64,000 nucleotides of DNA from Spartobacteria bacterium (GCA_021325495.1 JAJPGZ010000006.1:49215-113214); one strand, 5' to 3'; positions 33,615 through 42,708 are shown, counted from the first letter of the stretch. The notes: generated by a model not told the origin, from the letters alone. Numbers and translations: made by a program.

Positions 33615-34862
33615 TTACCTTTCCATCTGCAGCTCGACCGCATCGAGATAAACCGATATCGCATCCCGGCGCGGCGACTCGGTGTTCTGCTGTTGCGCGC
33701 TGCTCAAATAATCCGCGAAGACGTCGCTCGACGTCTTCATCTGCGTCGCCTCAAACCAGTTCATGTAATCGTCGATGTCGTTCATTCGCCTAACGAGGCG
33801 GCGCCGCGTCTCCTGCAACTTCGAGAGGCGCTCGCTCACGCCTTTGCTTTTTCCGGCGGCGAGCAACTGCGCGATTTTTTGATACTCGTTCACGATCGGT
33901 CGCATGACCGGATGCGCGCTCACGCCCATGAGCATGAGATTTTCGGCCGTGATTTTGAGCGCGACCTTTTCCGCGGGCGAAAGTTTCGGCTTCACGAAAC
34001 TGGCGAGCGCGACGTCTTTCTCTCCCATTTTGATCTGCAAGGCTTGCGCCAGTCGCGCTTCCGTTTCGGTGAAGCGGAGAAGCTCGGCGCGTTGCGATGA
34101 GAGATTGCTCAGACGCGTTTGCCAGAGTTTTTCGATATCGTTCGCGGTCAGCTCCGGAAATTGCGCGCGCAAATCGGCTAACGGATCGTTCGAAGCGTTC
34201 GCGAGATTGTCGATGTAACGCGCGAGACCGCCCCGACTTTGCGCAAGATCGACAATCACATTTACGAGCGCGAGCGAACTGGCGCGATAAAGCTCGCGCG
34301 TCGGCCGGTCGAGATCGTTAGGCCGTTGCCGCAAGAACTCCTCGAGCGCACCCGGTGAAGCCGCCGGCAAATTCCGTTGTTCGAACCGAGCAAGCAACCC
34401 ATCGAGCAACCAATCCGGCGGCTGCACATACTCGGTGCCGGGCGCGATATCGCTGTGATTGCGATACATGCGCTCGAGCAAAATCGCGCGCAGGATTTCA
34501 CGCTGAATTTCGAACCCGCGCACGTCGTCGCCGATAACGAGATCGAGCTGCAATTTCAAGCCGGCGCCGGTTTGACTGAAACGCAAGGCTTTGCTCGGAA
34601 CGTCGGGCACATTCGCTTGCGGCGTCTGCACGTTCACGATGATCGGTGTTTTCCAATCGTCCGATGCACGCAAGATCGACAAGGTGCTGCGCTTTACTTG
34701 TTCGGCCAGATCGGAAACGGCGCCGCGCAATTGCGCGTTGTCGCCGTAAACGATGAATTGCCGCGATGGGCTAACGCTGCGCTCGAGCGGTTCCGCGACC
34801 GCGTTTGCGAGCAATAGAAACACCAGCGCCACTCTCACGGCGGGGGAGAATATCGACCGCAT
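33615..34862 (-). CDS. Secreted protein of unknown function
   Basis: 415 residues with a signal peptide (about 1-23, LVFLLLANAVAEP). I do not recognise a catalytic motif. The N-terminal part looks like an alpha/beta domain (SRQFIVYGDNAQLRGAVSDLAEQVKRSTLSIL, TPIIVNVQTPQ, LDLVIGDDVRGFEIQREILRAILLERMYRNH). YVQPPDWLLDGLLARFEQ recalls the region after the zinc motif in gluzincin-like (peptidase MA) proteins, but HExxH is absent. The rest is helical and rich in charged residues. Divergent from the gene at 34927. Confidence 0.65.
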   Translation of the reverse strand: MRSIFSPAVRVALVFLLLANAVAEPLERSVSPSRQFIVYGDNAQLRGAVSDLAEQVKRSTLSILRASDDWKTPIIVNVQTPQANVPDVPSKALRFSQTGAGLKLQLDLVIGDDVRGFEIQREILRAILLERMYRNHSDIAPGTEYVQPPDWLLDGLLARFEQRNLPAASPGALEEFLRQRPNDLDRPTRELYRASSLALVNVIVDLAQSRGGLARYIDNLANASNDPLADLRAQFPELTANDIEKLWQTRLSNLSSQRAELLRFTETEARLAQALQIKMGEKDVALASFVKPKLSPAEKVALKITAENLMLMGVSAHPVMRPIVNEYQKIAQLLAAGKSKGVSERLSKLQETRRRLVRRMNDIDDYMNWFEATQMKTSSDVFADYLSSAQQQNTESPRRDAISVYLDAVELQMER

Positions 34863-34926
34863 TCGGCGCGGGCGAGTCGCAACTTTTCTTGCCGCGCGGT
34901 GTCTAATTATCAGACCCTACTCGCAT

Positions 34927-35658
34927 ATGAAACGCATCCTCCTCCTCAGCGTCATCGCCTGTGCGCTCACGACTGCTCCGCTCTACGCCAGACCTAATGG
35001 AAATTCGCGATCCGCGCCGGCGCACGTGCAAAGATCGACAATCACCCGCGTGACCCCATCGCCCGGTAATCGCTTCGCCACCGCGCGAAACTTCACCAAC
35101 GCGCGCAACTTCTCGAGCGTGCGAAATGTAAATCGCGTTCGCAATTTTCAGACGACACGAAATTGGAATGCCGGTCGCAACTTCAACACGGTCCGAAATT
35201 TTAATCATCGTCATCGCACCCGTATCGTTTACGTGAATTACGGCTCTCCCTGGTATGGCTTCGGGTGCGGTTGGCCGTATTACGACTCGTACTATCCGTA
35301 TTATTACGGCTACGGACCATCGGTCAGCTTCAACTTTGGCACCGACGGATATGCCTACGATCCGTACATGTATAATTACGGCGGCGGTTCCAATTATTAT
35401 TCGAACGGTTACTCAAACGGCTATTACTCGAACAACGCGCAGCCGGAGTCGCGCGATGGTTCTTACAATGTCGGCAACGCGTCGATCGTCTCGAAGGTGC
35501 AGGAGCGATTGTCGCGCGATGGTTACTACAAGGGCGCAATCGACGGCTCGCTCGGTTCGCGCACGCATTACGCCATTCGCGCTTATCAACGCGATCACGG
35601 TCTGGACGCGAATGGAACGGTGACGGAGGAACTTCTCCGCACCATGGGTCTGCGCTGA
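34927..35658 (+). CDS. Secreted Asn/Tyr/Gly-rich protein with peptidoglycan-binding domain
   Basis: 243 residues from ATG 34927; longer frames upstream lack a signal peptide. Signal peptide (about 1-21), then an Asn/Arg-rich low-complexity stretch with ARNF/VRNF repeats (about 55-95), a Tyr/Gly-rich stretch (about 105-175), and a C-terminal PG_binding_1 domain (about 185-243: SKVQERLSRDGYYKGAIDGSLGSRTHYAIRAYQRDHGL). Expected to be a cell-envelope protein attached to the wall. The low-complexity part may be disordered or surface exposed. Confidence 0.78.
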   Translation: MKRILLLSVIACALTTAPLYARPNGNSRSAPAHVQRSTITRVTPSPGNRFATARNFTNARNFSSVRNVNRVRNFQTTRNWNAGRNFNTVRNFNHRHRTRIVYVNYGSPWYGFGCGWPYYDSYYPYYYGYGPSVSFNFGTDGYAYDPYMYNYGGGSNYYSNGYSNGYYSNNAQPESRDGSYNVGNASIVSKVQERLSRDGYYKGAIDGSLGSRTHYAIRAYQRDHGLDANGTVTEELLRTMGLR

Positions 35659-35687
35659 CGCGCAAATTTAGTTGTCGATCTTCGGTT

Positions 35688-35734
35688 GGTGCCGGCGGGT
35701 TCGGAAGGGGGAGGAGGGCGAGCCCGCCGGTTCC
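35688..35734 (+). terminator. GC-rich hairpin after the peptidoglycan-binding gene
   Basis: GGTGCCGGCGGGTTCGG pairs imperfectly with GAGCCCGCCGGTTCC, followed by TATTTTCG. Lies between two convergent genes; could terminate both. Confidence 0.5.
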
Positions 35735-35742
35735 TATTTTCG

Positions 35743-36501
35743 TTATTGCGGCGGGACGATGCTCAAGGTCGCACGCTTGTCGTGGAGTTCGACGCTGCTA
35801 AACCTGGCGACAAGCTTCGCGTCCTGCTCAACCGCGCTGAAAACGTCCGTGAAAGCTTTTCCCAAATACGGCATCAAGAGCGGATGAACTTTTAATCGCC
35901 CAATCGCGCCGCCAGTGGACGCAGTCACCAGTTTGCCATTGTCGATCGATGCCGTGAATGACGCCGAAGTGTAAACAGGATACAAACCGCTGATCGCGCG
36001 CTCGACCGTGACCGTGCAATCTCCATCGTGAAACAGAACCACGCCGCGTTTGAAATCGAGAAATGGTTTCGTCAACGCGGTCTTCTTCGTTTTTAGCGCG
36101 GAATTGAAATAGGCATTCACCTGGTCCTGCGAAAATTCGAGCTGCGCCGGCTGATGTTTCCGCAGCGCGCTCTCCATATCGAGGCGCACCTGCGAGGCGA
36201 GCATCTCCGTCTTCGGTTGCTCCGGCAATTCCGGCGGTATCGCCATGACGACGAATACGCTGGTCGCGCCGGCGCCGAGAATCATTTTGCTGGTTTTGAA
36301 AAACAGCGCCCGGATTCGCGCGCGCGTTGGGTCGAACATCTTCCGCACGCGCTTGTGCACATCGACCACCGGTTCCTTGTGCACAATCACGGCCGACCGA
36401 TCCAGTCTCGCCCCGCAATCATGACAATAAACGCGTTCAGCTTCGTTCTCGCGCTGACATTCGGAACAAACGATTTTAGCGACAGTGGCGACGGTACTCA
36501 T
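35743..36501 (-). CDS. Zinc-ribbon membrane protein, unknown function
   Basis: 252 residues from the ATG at 36499-36501, which makes an ATGA overlap with the FmdB-like gene; a longer frame upstream covers that gene and is rejected. An N-terminal zinc ribbon (IVCSECQRENEAERVYCHDCGARL) and basic linker lead to one membrane segment (about 85-105, MILGAGATSVFVVMAIPP) and a periplasmic domain with LEFSQDQVNAYFNSALK and a beta-rich C-terminus. Function unknown; probably membrane associated. Confidence 0.72.
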   Translation of the reverse strand: MSTVATVAKIVCSECQRENEAERVYCHDCGARLDRSAVIVHKEPVVDVHKRVRKMFDPTRARIRALFFKTSKMILGAGATSVFVVMAIPPELPEQPKTEMLASQVRLDMESALRKHQPAQLEFSQDQVNAYFNSALKTKKTALTKPFLDFKRGVVLFHDGDCTVTVERAISGLYPVYTSASFTASIDNGKLVTASTGGAIGRLKVHPLLMPYLGKAFTDVFSAVEQDAKLVARFSSVELHDKRATLSIVPPQ

Positions 36502-36851
36502 GCGGCGGAATCCTTCTGCGATTTGGACTGAGTAGCACCCGACGCGCCACTTTTGCCGCCGCCTTCCTTTGGAGTCGAAGATTTTTGCTCCTTCGGCTCG
36601 CCCACCGACGACGCGCTCTCCTTTTTGGCCGACTCCTTGTAGTTCGAACTCCGGTAATCCGTGCTGTAAAAACCCGAGCCCTTGAAAATAAGCCCGGCGC
36701 CGGTCCCGAGCAGCCGTTTCACTTTGCCTTTGCCCCACTTCGGCAGCCGACAAAGCTCTTTCGGGCAGGTCCGGAACGCTTCGTCGCGCATCGATTGGAA
36801 CGCCTCGAAATTCTGCCCGCATTTCTCGCAGTGATATTCGTACGTCGGCAT
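36498..36851 (-). CDS. FmdB-family zinc-ribbon protein
   Basis: 117 residues. The N-terminal FmdB domain MPTYEYHCEKCGQNFEAFQSM...CP contains the putative regulatory zinc ribbon; GTGAGLIFKGSGFYSTDYR is the conserved end of the family. The C-terminus is a Lys/Ser/Glu-rich disordered tail. The second Cys pair is altered (TCPKELC), as in many relatives. Cotranscribed with the gene at 35743-36501. Confidence 0.82.
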   Translation of the reverse strand: MPTYEYHCEKCGQNFEAFQSMRDEAFRTCPKELCRLPKWGKGKVKRLLGTGAGLIFKGSGFYSTDYRSSNYKESAKKESASSVGEPKEQKSSTPKEGGGKSGASGATQSKSQKDSAA

Positions 36852-36971
36852 AACGAACTTCGTCGCTCAACCCGAGCACAATTCAAGCCGATGTAAGATC
36901 GACATCTTCCATTCGCGGCCGCCATCTTGACTTTGCCCACGCGAACGCTAGAGAGTTCGACCGAAAATTTT

Positions 36972-37565
36972 ATGCGTTCACTCGTTCTTCCCGTTTTCGT
37001 TGCCGCTATCGCAGTCGTCTTTCTCGCCGGCTGCGAAGAACCTTCCGCGCCCGTTCCGTACATTGGCGGGGCCGCGCCTTATCCCACTCAATCCACCGGC
37101 GCGCCCGTCGATACCATTTCCTATTGGGACGGCGACAGCATCAACGGCAAACCCTCGGTCAAAATCAGTCTCAGCGAACAGCGCGCCTATTTTTACAAGA
37201 GCGGTCAGCTCGTCGGCATCTCGCAGTTGTCCACCGGCCGCGAGGGCCGCAACACGCCGGCCGGTCACTACACCGTCATCAGAAAAGATCGCGATCACGT
37301 TTCGTCGCAATACGGCGACTTTGTCGACGCGTCCGGCCAGGTCGTAAAACCAAACGTCGCGGTCAGCGATCCGAAACCGCCCGGCTCGCATTTCAAAGGC
37401 GCGCCCATGCCGTTTTACATGGAAGTCCATCCCGGCTTCGGTATGCACGCCGGATATTTGCCCGGCTATCCGGCATCGCACGGCTGCATTCGCATGCCGG
37501 AATTCATGGCCGAAAATTTCTTCCGCTCTGTTTCCGTCGGCACACCCGTTCAGATCGTCCCCTAG
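36972..37565 (+). CDS. L,D-transpeptidase lipoprotein (YkuD domain)
   Basis: Makes 3-3 peptidoglycan crosslinks or links proteins to the wall. 197 residues from ATG 36972. The signal peptide ends in the lipobox LAGC (Cys about residue 20), so it is a lipoprotein. YkuD domain: VKISLSEQRAYFYKSGQLV, GREGRNTPAGHYTVIRKD and the active-site stretch MHAGYLPGYPASHGCIRMP with catalytic Cys in SHGCIRM. Divergent from the FmdB-like gene. Confidence 0.92.
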   Translation: MRSLVLPVFVAAIAVVFLAGCEEPSAPVPYIGGAAPYPTQSTGAPVDTISYWDGDSINGKPSVKISLSEQRAYFYKSGQLVGISQLSTGREGRNTPAGHYTVIRKDRDHVSSQYGDFVDASGQVVKPNVAVSDPKPPGSHFKGAPMPFYMEVHPGFGMHAGYLPGYPASHGCIRMPEFMAENFFRSVSVGTPVQIVP

Positions 37566-37601
37566 TTTCGTAGTTGTCGATCTTCGGCGAAACTGTTCGC
37601 C

Positions 37602-40600
37602 GTGAGAAAAACTGACGACCTGCTCGAGCTCGTCGCGCAATCCGCGCCGGTCGCGGAGAAGCTGCGCCAGATCGACAATCGCGATTGGCCGGTCGCGTTT
37701 TCGCACGTCATCGAATCGGCGCACGCATTTCTCGCCGCCGTCCTCGCGCGCAAGATCGACAAAACGATTTGGGTGTTGTGTCCGAGCGTGCGCACGCAGG
37801 AAAATCTCTACGAATCGCTCCTCAACTGGCTGCCTAACGCCGAATTTCTTCCTGAAGCGGAGTTCGCCGCCGTCGAAAACATTTTGCCCGATCCGGAGAT
37901 CGCGGCCGAGCGCCTCAACTTGTTAGGCAAGATCGACAATCAAACGTCGCCCCTGGTCATCGTCGCCACGCGCGCGAGTCTCGACCAACCCGCGCCGAAA
38001 CGCGGCACGCTTCACTCCGCTTCGCTCGCAATTTCGCGCGGCAAATCGATCGACATGCAAAAGCTTCTCGAGCAATTGTCGGGCGCCGGTTACGAACGCG
38101 CCGCCCAAGTCACGACCCGCGGCCAGTTCGCCGTCCGCGGCGGCATTGTCGATCTTTACTCGTGGCAGGCGCAATTGCCCGTACGCGTCGAATTCTTCGG
38201 CGACGACGTCGAATCGCTCCGCGAATTCGACATCGACACGCAAACGAGCGTGCGCGACCTGCGCAAGATCGACATCTTGTTAGGTGCGGCTGAAGACCAG
38301 AGCGGCAAGGTGCGCGATTACATCGCGCCGGACCATCTCAAGATCGACATCGAGGATTCCGAGGGCGACATCCGCATCAGCGAAGGATGGATCGAAGAAG
38401 GGCCGGAGGATTTTTCAGGAGCGTTTACCGACTGCGATGTCGGTGAGTTTGGCGTTGGCGATTTCGCTCTCGCGGAAGCGAAGCGAAATCAATTCATCAA
38501 ACGACTCGAAGAATGGCGCGAAAAGAAGGCGCGGGTCGCGATTTATTTTCAGACCGAAGGCGAGATCGAGCGATTTCGCGAAATCATCGGCGACGCCGCG
38601 CTGCAAGATGTCGATCTTGTCGAAGGCACATTGCCGCGTGGATTTTGTTTTCCGGCGGCGAACCTGGTCGTTTTATCGGCCGCGGAATTGTTCGGACGAT
38701 TCGCGCCGCATGCGCGCCGTCGAGTGCATCGCGCCGAGCGACATCGGGCGCAGATCGATTTCAGCGAGCTGAACGAAAGCGATTACGTCGTTCATCTCGA
38801 ACACGGCGTGGCGCGTTATCTCGGCGTGATCACGCTCGGAGATTCTTCTGTGGTGGCAGGCGTCTCGCCCGCAGCCGAGACGGCTGCCACCACAGTAAAA
38901 ACAACAGCGGGCAAACCGCAGGAAGTTCTCGCGCTCGAGTTCGCGAATGATGCCAGACTCTACGTTCCGCTGGAGCAGGCGTATCTCGTTTCGCGTTACG
39001 TCGGCGTCGGAAAAAAGAATCCGCCGCTCAGTTCGTTAGGCGATGCGCGTTGGGCGAAAGCGAAACGCACGGCGCAGGTGTCGATCTTCGATTACGCCGG
39101 CAAGATGCTCGCCGTCCAGGCCGAACGCGAAACACAAATCGGTCACGCCTTCGGCCCGGACACGAAATGGCAGGTCGAGTTCGAGCATTCGTTTCCGTTT
39201 CGCGAAACGCCGGACCAAATGAAAGCAATCGTTGATACGAAGATCGACATGGAAAAGCCGCGCGCGATGGACCGGCTCATTTGCGGCGATGTCGGGTTCG
39301 GCAAAACGGAAGTGGCCATCCGCGCCGCGTTCAAAGCGGTGATGGAAGGCAAACAAGTCGCGGTGCTCGCGCCGACGACGGTGCTCGCGCAACAGCACTT
39401 CGAAGTTTTTCGCGAGCGCATGGCGGAATATCCGGTGCGCATCGAAATGCTCAGTCGATTCCGGACGCAAGGTGAGCAGAAGAAAATTCTGAAGCTGGTG
39501 CGTGAAGGCGGGATCGACATCGTCATTGGAACGCACCGCCTCATTTCCGGCGATCTCGTCTTCAAAGATCTCGGCCTTGTCGTGATCGATGAAGAGCAGC
39601 GCTTCGGCGTTTTGCACAAAGAGAAATTTAAGGAGCTGTTCAAGCTCGTCGATGTGCTCACGCTTTCGGCCACGCCGATTCCGCGCACGCTTTATCTTTC
39701 GCTCGTCGGCGTGAAAGACATGTCCACGATCGAGACGCCGCCGCTGAATCGTTTGCCGGTAGAGACGATTGTGGCTGGTTACGACGAACGGATCATTCGC
39801 GACGCGATCAATCGCGAGCTCGAGCGGCAAGGCCAGGTATTTTTTCTGCACAACCGCGTGCAAACAATCGAACGAATGCGCGAGAAGATTGTCGATCTTG
39901 TCCCGAATGCGCGTGTCGATATTGGCCATGGACAAATGGATGCGGACGAACTCGAAGACGTCATGCAGCGCTTCGTTGCCGGCAAAATCGACGTTCTCGT
40001 TTGCACGACCATCATCGAGAGCGGGCTCGATATTCCGAACGCGAACACGATCATCATCGACCGCGCCGATCGTTTCGGTCTGGCCGATCTTTACCAACTC
40101 CGCGGTCGCGTCGGCCGCGCCGAACACAAAGCGTATGCGTATCTTTTGTTGCCGCGCGAGATGATGTCGATCGGCGCCGCGCGCAAACGCATCAACGCGA
40201 TCAAGCAATACAGCTCGTTAGGCGCGGGCTTTCGCATCGCCATGCGCGATCTGGAGATCCGCGGTGCGGGAAGCATTCTCGGGACGGCGCAGAGCGGCCA
40301 CATCGCTGCGGTCGGGTTCGATTTGTATTGCCAGCTCCTCAAGCAAACGGTCGCGCAACTCAAAGGACAGAAGGCGAAGCTGCGGTTAGATGTCGATCTT
40401 CGCTTCGATTTCATGGCGACGAACGAAGCCGAGTTCGCGCAGTTCGGGCCTAACGAACGTGTGCCGGCGTTCATTCCAGCGAGTTACATCAACGACACCA
40501 CCCTGCGCATTCAGGCTTATCGGCGCGTCGCCGAAATCACGACGCAGGAACAATTGCACAAACTCAAAAAAGATTGGCGCGACCGTTTCGGCAAATTTCC

Positions 40601-40811
40601 CGATGCGGTCGAAAATTTGTTCCTCCTCAGCGAAATCAAGCTCGCGGCCGCAAAGCGTAACATCACCCGCGTGGAAGTGCGCGAGCGCAAGCTCATGCTC
40701 ACGCGCCGCGGCGATTTCATACTTGTGGCCGGCAAGTTTCCTCGTTTAGTTACGCCCGGAATCGATCAGCACCTCCCAGAAATCTTGGAGCTGATACGGA
40801 AACTTTCATGA
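37602..40811 (+). CDS. mfd: Transcription-repair coupling factor Mfd
   Basis: Translocase that removes stalled RNA polymerase and recruits UvrA. 1069 residues from a GTG. N-terminal UvrB-like region (about 1-330), RNA-polymerase-interacting domain (about 390-460, VVHLEHGVARYLGV ... EFANDARLYVPLEQAYLVSRYVG), RecG-like helicase with Walker A-type ICGDVGFGKTEVAIRAAF, DEEQRFGV, ATPIPRTL, VCTTIIESGLDIPN and QLRGRVGRA, and a C-terminal TRCF domain. Odd: 16 residues (VVAGVSPAAETAATTV) encoded by a palindromic repeat in the interacting domain. It has ten exact 10-mer copies, the densest gene here. ATGA overlap with the next gene. Confidence 0.97.
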   Translation: MRKTDDLLELVAQSAPVAEKLRQIDNRDWPVAFSHVIESAHAFLAAVLARKIDKTIWVLCPSVRTQENLYESLLNWLPNAEFLPEAEFAAVENILPDPEIAAERLNLLGKIDNQTSPLVIVATRASLDQPAPKRGTLHSASLAISRGKSIDMQKLLEQLSGAGYERAAQVTTRGQFAVRGGIVDLYSWQAQLPVRVEFFGDDVESLREFDIDTQTSVRDLRKIDILLGAAEDQSGKVRDYIAPDHLKIDIEDSEGDIRISEGWIEEGPEDFSGAFTDCDVGEFGVGDFALAEAKRNQFIKRLEEWREKKARVAIYFQTEGEIERFREIIGDAALQDVDLVEGTLPRGFCFPAANLVVLSAAELFGRFAPHARRRVHRAERHRAQIDFSELNESDYVVHLEHGVARYLGVITLGDSSVVAGVSPAAETAATTVKTTAGKPQEVLALEFANDARLYVPLEQAYLVSRYVGVGKKNPPLSSLGDARWAKAKRTAQVSIFDYAGKMLAVQAERETQIGHAFGPDTKWQVEFEHSFPFRETPDQMKAIVDTKIDMEKPRAMDRLICGDVGFGKTEVAIRAAFKAVMEGKQVAVLAPTTVLAQQHFEVFRERMAEYPVRIEMLSRFRTQGEQKKILKLVREGGIDIVIGTHRLISGDLVFKDLGLVVIDEEQRFGVLHKEKFKELFKLVDVLTLSATPIPRTLYLSLVGVKDMSTIETPPLNRLPVETIVAGYDERIIRDAINRELERQGQVFFLHNRVQTIERMREKIVDLVPNARVDIGHGQMDADELEDVMQRFVAGKIDVLVCTTIIESGLDIPNANTIIIDRADRFGLADLYQLRGRVGRAEHKAYAYLLLPREMMSIGAARKRINAIKQYSSLGAGFRIAMRDLEIRGAGSILGTAQSGHIAAVGFDLYCQLLKQTVAQLKGQKAKLRLDVDLRFDFMATNEAEFAQFGPNERVPAFIPASYINDTTLRIQAYRRVAEITTQEQLHKLKKDWRDRFGKFPDAVENLFLLSEIKLAAAKRNITRVEVRERKLMLTRRGDFILVAGKFPRLVTPGIDQHLPEILELIRKLS
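38848..38895. repeat. Palindromic repeat inserted in frame in mfd
   Basis: CTGTGGTGGCAGGCGTCTCG and CGGCTGCCACCACAG arms. The same element occurs in the opposite orientation at 27172-27220 between genes. Translated as VVAGVSPAAETAATTV in a loop of the RNA-polymerase-interacting domain. Confidence 0.85.
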
Positions 40812-41794
40812 TCAGGGTTGTCGTTATCTTATTAATCGCGGCGAGCACGCTGCCGTTTATGCCGTTGTGTCAGGCGGCGTATGCGGCGCAGCCGGAACCG
40901 GAAATCATCGACGGCATCGCCGCGGTGGTGAACGGCGATATTATCACCTATTCGCAGGTCCGTGCGGTCGTCGCGCCGCGGGAGAAGTTGCTCCGGACGC
41001 AATATCGCGGCGAAGATTTGGTGAAACAAATCAAGGAAGCGCGCGAAGCCGCGTTGAAGGACTTGATCGATCGACAATTGATCATCCAGGCGTTCAAAAA
41101 AGAGAGCTACCAAATCCCGGACCACTATGTGGACATGCGGATGCACGAAATCATCCGCGAAAGTTTCGGCGGCGACCGCAATACGTTTATCAAAACGCTG
41201 GAGGCGCAAAATTATTCGCTCGGCGAATTCAAGAGAATGGAAACCGAGCGCATGATCGTGCAGGCGATGCGCGGCAAAAACGTCCGGCGCGATCTAATCG
41301 CGTCGCCGACCAAGATCGAGGAATATTACAAGGCGCACCGCGACGAATTCACAGCCAAGGAGCAAATCAAATTGCGGCTCATCATGATCCCGGCGCACTC
41401 GGGCGATGGCAATGCGCCCGCGCAAAAAGCGATGGCGCAGGAAATTTTAACCAAGCTCGCGAATGGCGCCGAGTTCGATCGCATGGCGCAGATTTATTCC
41501 GAAGACACCTCCCGCGATTCGGGCGGCGATTGGGGTTGGATCGATCGCAAAACGCTGGCCGCGCAATTGGAGAAGGTGGCGTTCAATCTGCCGGTGAACA
41601 AGATCAGCAACATCGTCGAATTCAGCGGCAACTACTACATCATGAAAGTAGAGGCCAAACGCGGCGGCGAAACCAAATCGCTCGCGCAAGTCCGCGACGA
41701 CATCGAAAAGAAATTGATCCAGCAGGAAGCGCAGAATCTGCAGGAGAAGTGGCTCGCGAGTCTGCGCTCGAAGGCTTACATCAAAACGTTCTGA
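40808..41794 (+). CDS. SurA-like periplasmic foldase (PpiC peptidyl-prolyl isomerase)
   Basis: Assists outer-membrane protein folding. 328 residues: a signal peptide (about 1-27), a SurA N-terminal domain (IIDGIAAVVNGDIITYSQV ... LIDRQLIIQAFKKE), one parvulin domain (about 185-285, IKLRLIMIPAH ... FDRMAQIYSEDTSRDSGGDWGWIDR ... VEFSGNYYIMKVEAKR), and a C-terminal helix. E. coli SurA has two parvulin domains; here there is one. ATGA overlap with mfd upstream, and its TGA overlaps a CTG start of the next gene. Confidence 0.88.
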   Translation: MIRVVVILLIAASTLPFMPLCQAAYAAQPEPEIIDGIAAVVNGDIITYSQVRAVVAPREKLLRTQYRGEDLVKQIKEAREAALKDLIDRQLIIQAFKKESYQIPDHYVDMRMHEIIRESFGGDRNTFIKTLEAQNYSLGEFKRMETERMIVQAMRGKNVRRDLIASPTKIEEYYKAHRDEFTAKEQIKLRLIMIPAHSGDGNAPAQKAMAQEILTKLANGAEFDRMAQIYSEDTSRDSGGDWGWIDRKTLAAQLEKVAFNLPVNKISNIVEFSGNYYIMKVEAKRGGETKSLAQVRDDIEKKLIQQEAQNLQEKWLASLRSKAYIKTF

Positions 41795-42672
41795 GTTCGC
41801 ACCGGATTATTGTCGTCTGCCTCGTTGCGTGCGTCGCAACTGCTGCTCGCGCCGAACGCTGGCAATCTCCGAACGAATTTTATTCGATCGCGCCGCCGAC
41901 TGGCTGGACGCAATCCGAAACGAAAATCGGACAAAGCATTAGCTACGCGTTTACCTCTCCCGATAAAAAAGCGGAGATACGCATTTCTGCGACGTCTCAT
42001 CTCGATCTTCCGCAAATGTTACCGAACGACCTTGTTGATCTTGCGTTCAAACAGGAGCGTGGTGTCACCCCAATCGAAAGAATTCAGGGCAGCGGTTGGG
42101 ATGGCCTTCGTCGCGAGTATATAGATCAGGCTGGCACAGAGCATTGGTTAACGATTGGAGCGCGTCGTGGTTCAAATGCGATTTTTCTGACCATGAAAGC
42201 ACCATCAAGCGATTTCGACCGGCTCAGGACAACATTCGAATCGGTGGCAAAATCTTTGCGAGTCGGACAAGAGATTCTTTCAGATCAGGATCGCGACCAT
42301 TTAATTCGTAGCGCACTCGATCACTTTTGGGGTCAGGCAATTGATTCGCACGACGAGCCCATTCAGCCAATCGATGAAAAAGACCGGCAGACCGCGCCTA
42401 TCGGAAATGCGGATGCCTATCGTGTTATGGACGCAGCAATTCCTGCTGGAGTCGCAATGTCGGCGGATCTTGATTGGCAATCCTATTACCTCGCATTCAT
42501 GAAAAAAGAACGCCGAGCTGCTCGCTGGAACGACAAACAAATTGCTTTCATCGGTATTCTCTTTGGTACGGCGCAGCACGCGACTAAAGATGCTCTCTCA
42601 AAAAAAATCACGGAGAAAAGGGGCTCGGCGTGGGCAGCCTTGGTTTTGAAACAAGCGCGCGACGATCTCTAG
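41791..42672 (+). CDS. Secreted protein of unknown function, probable CTG start
   Basis: 293 residues if started at CTG 41791, which overlaps the preceding stop as CTGA. There is no ATG, GTG or TTG upstream of the signal-peptide core, and the frame continues open into the foldase gene, where it is a shadow. From CTG the protein begins LSSHRIIVVCLVACVATAARA, a good signal peptide. The mature part begins ERWQSPNEFYSIAPPTGWTQSE and contains KAEIRISATSHLDLPQM, like PsbP/DUF1795-type domains (tentative). The C-terminal half is helical. An ATT at about 41809 is the alternative start. Contains no 10-mer. Confidence 0.6.
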   Translation: MSSHRIIVVCLVACVATAARAERWQSPNEFYSIAPPTGWTQSETKIGQSISYAFTSPDKKAEIRISATSHLDLPQMLPNDLVDLAFKQERGVTPIERIQGSGWDGLRREYIDQAGTEHWLTIGARRGSNAIFLTMKAPSSDFDRLRTTFESVAKSLRVGQEILSDQDRDHLIRSALDHFWGQAIDSHDEPIQPIDEKDRQTAPIGNADAYRVMDAAIPAGVAMSADLDWQSYYLAFMKKERRAARWNDKQIAFIGILFGTAQHATKDALSKKITEKRGSAWAALVLKQARDDL

Positions 42673-42708
42673 AGTTGATCGATCGCAAGATCGACATCTA
42701 CTCACGGC

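Noticed and set aside
33615..34862. Calling the secreted 415-residue protein a gluzincin metallopeptidase
   Set aside because: The DWLLDGLLARFEQ stretch is suggestive, but no HExxH zinc motif is present.
39036..40208. Minus-strand ORF of 390 codons
   Set aside because: Antisense to the conserved helicase motifs of mfd.
40867..41790. First half of a 601-codon plus-strand ORF (40867-42672)
   Set aside because: It overlaps the SurA-like gene in another frame and has low-complexity shadow sequence. Only the part from 41791, beginning with a signal peptide, looks like protein.
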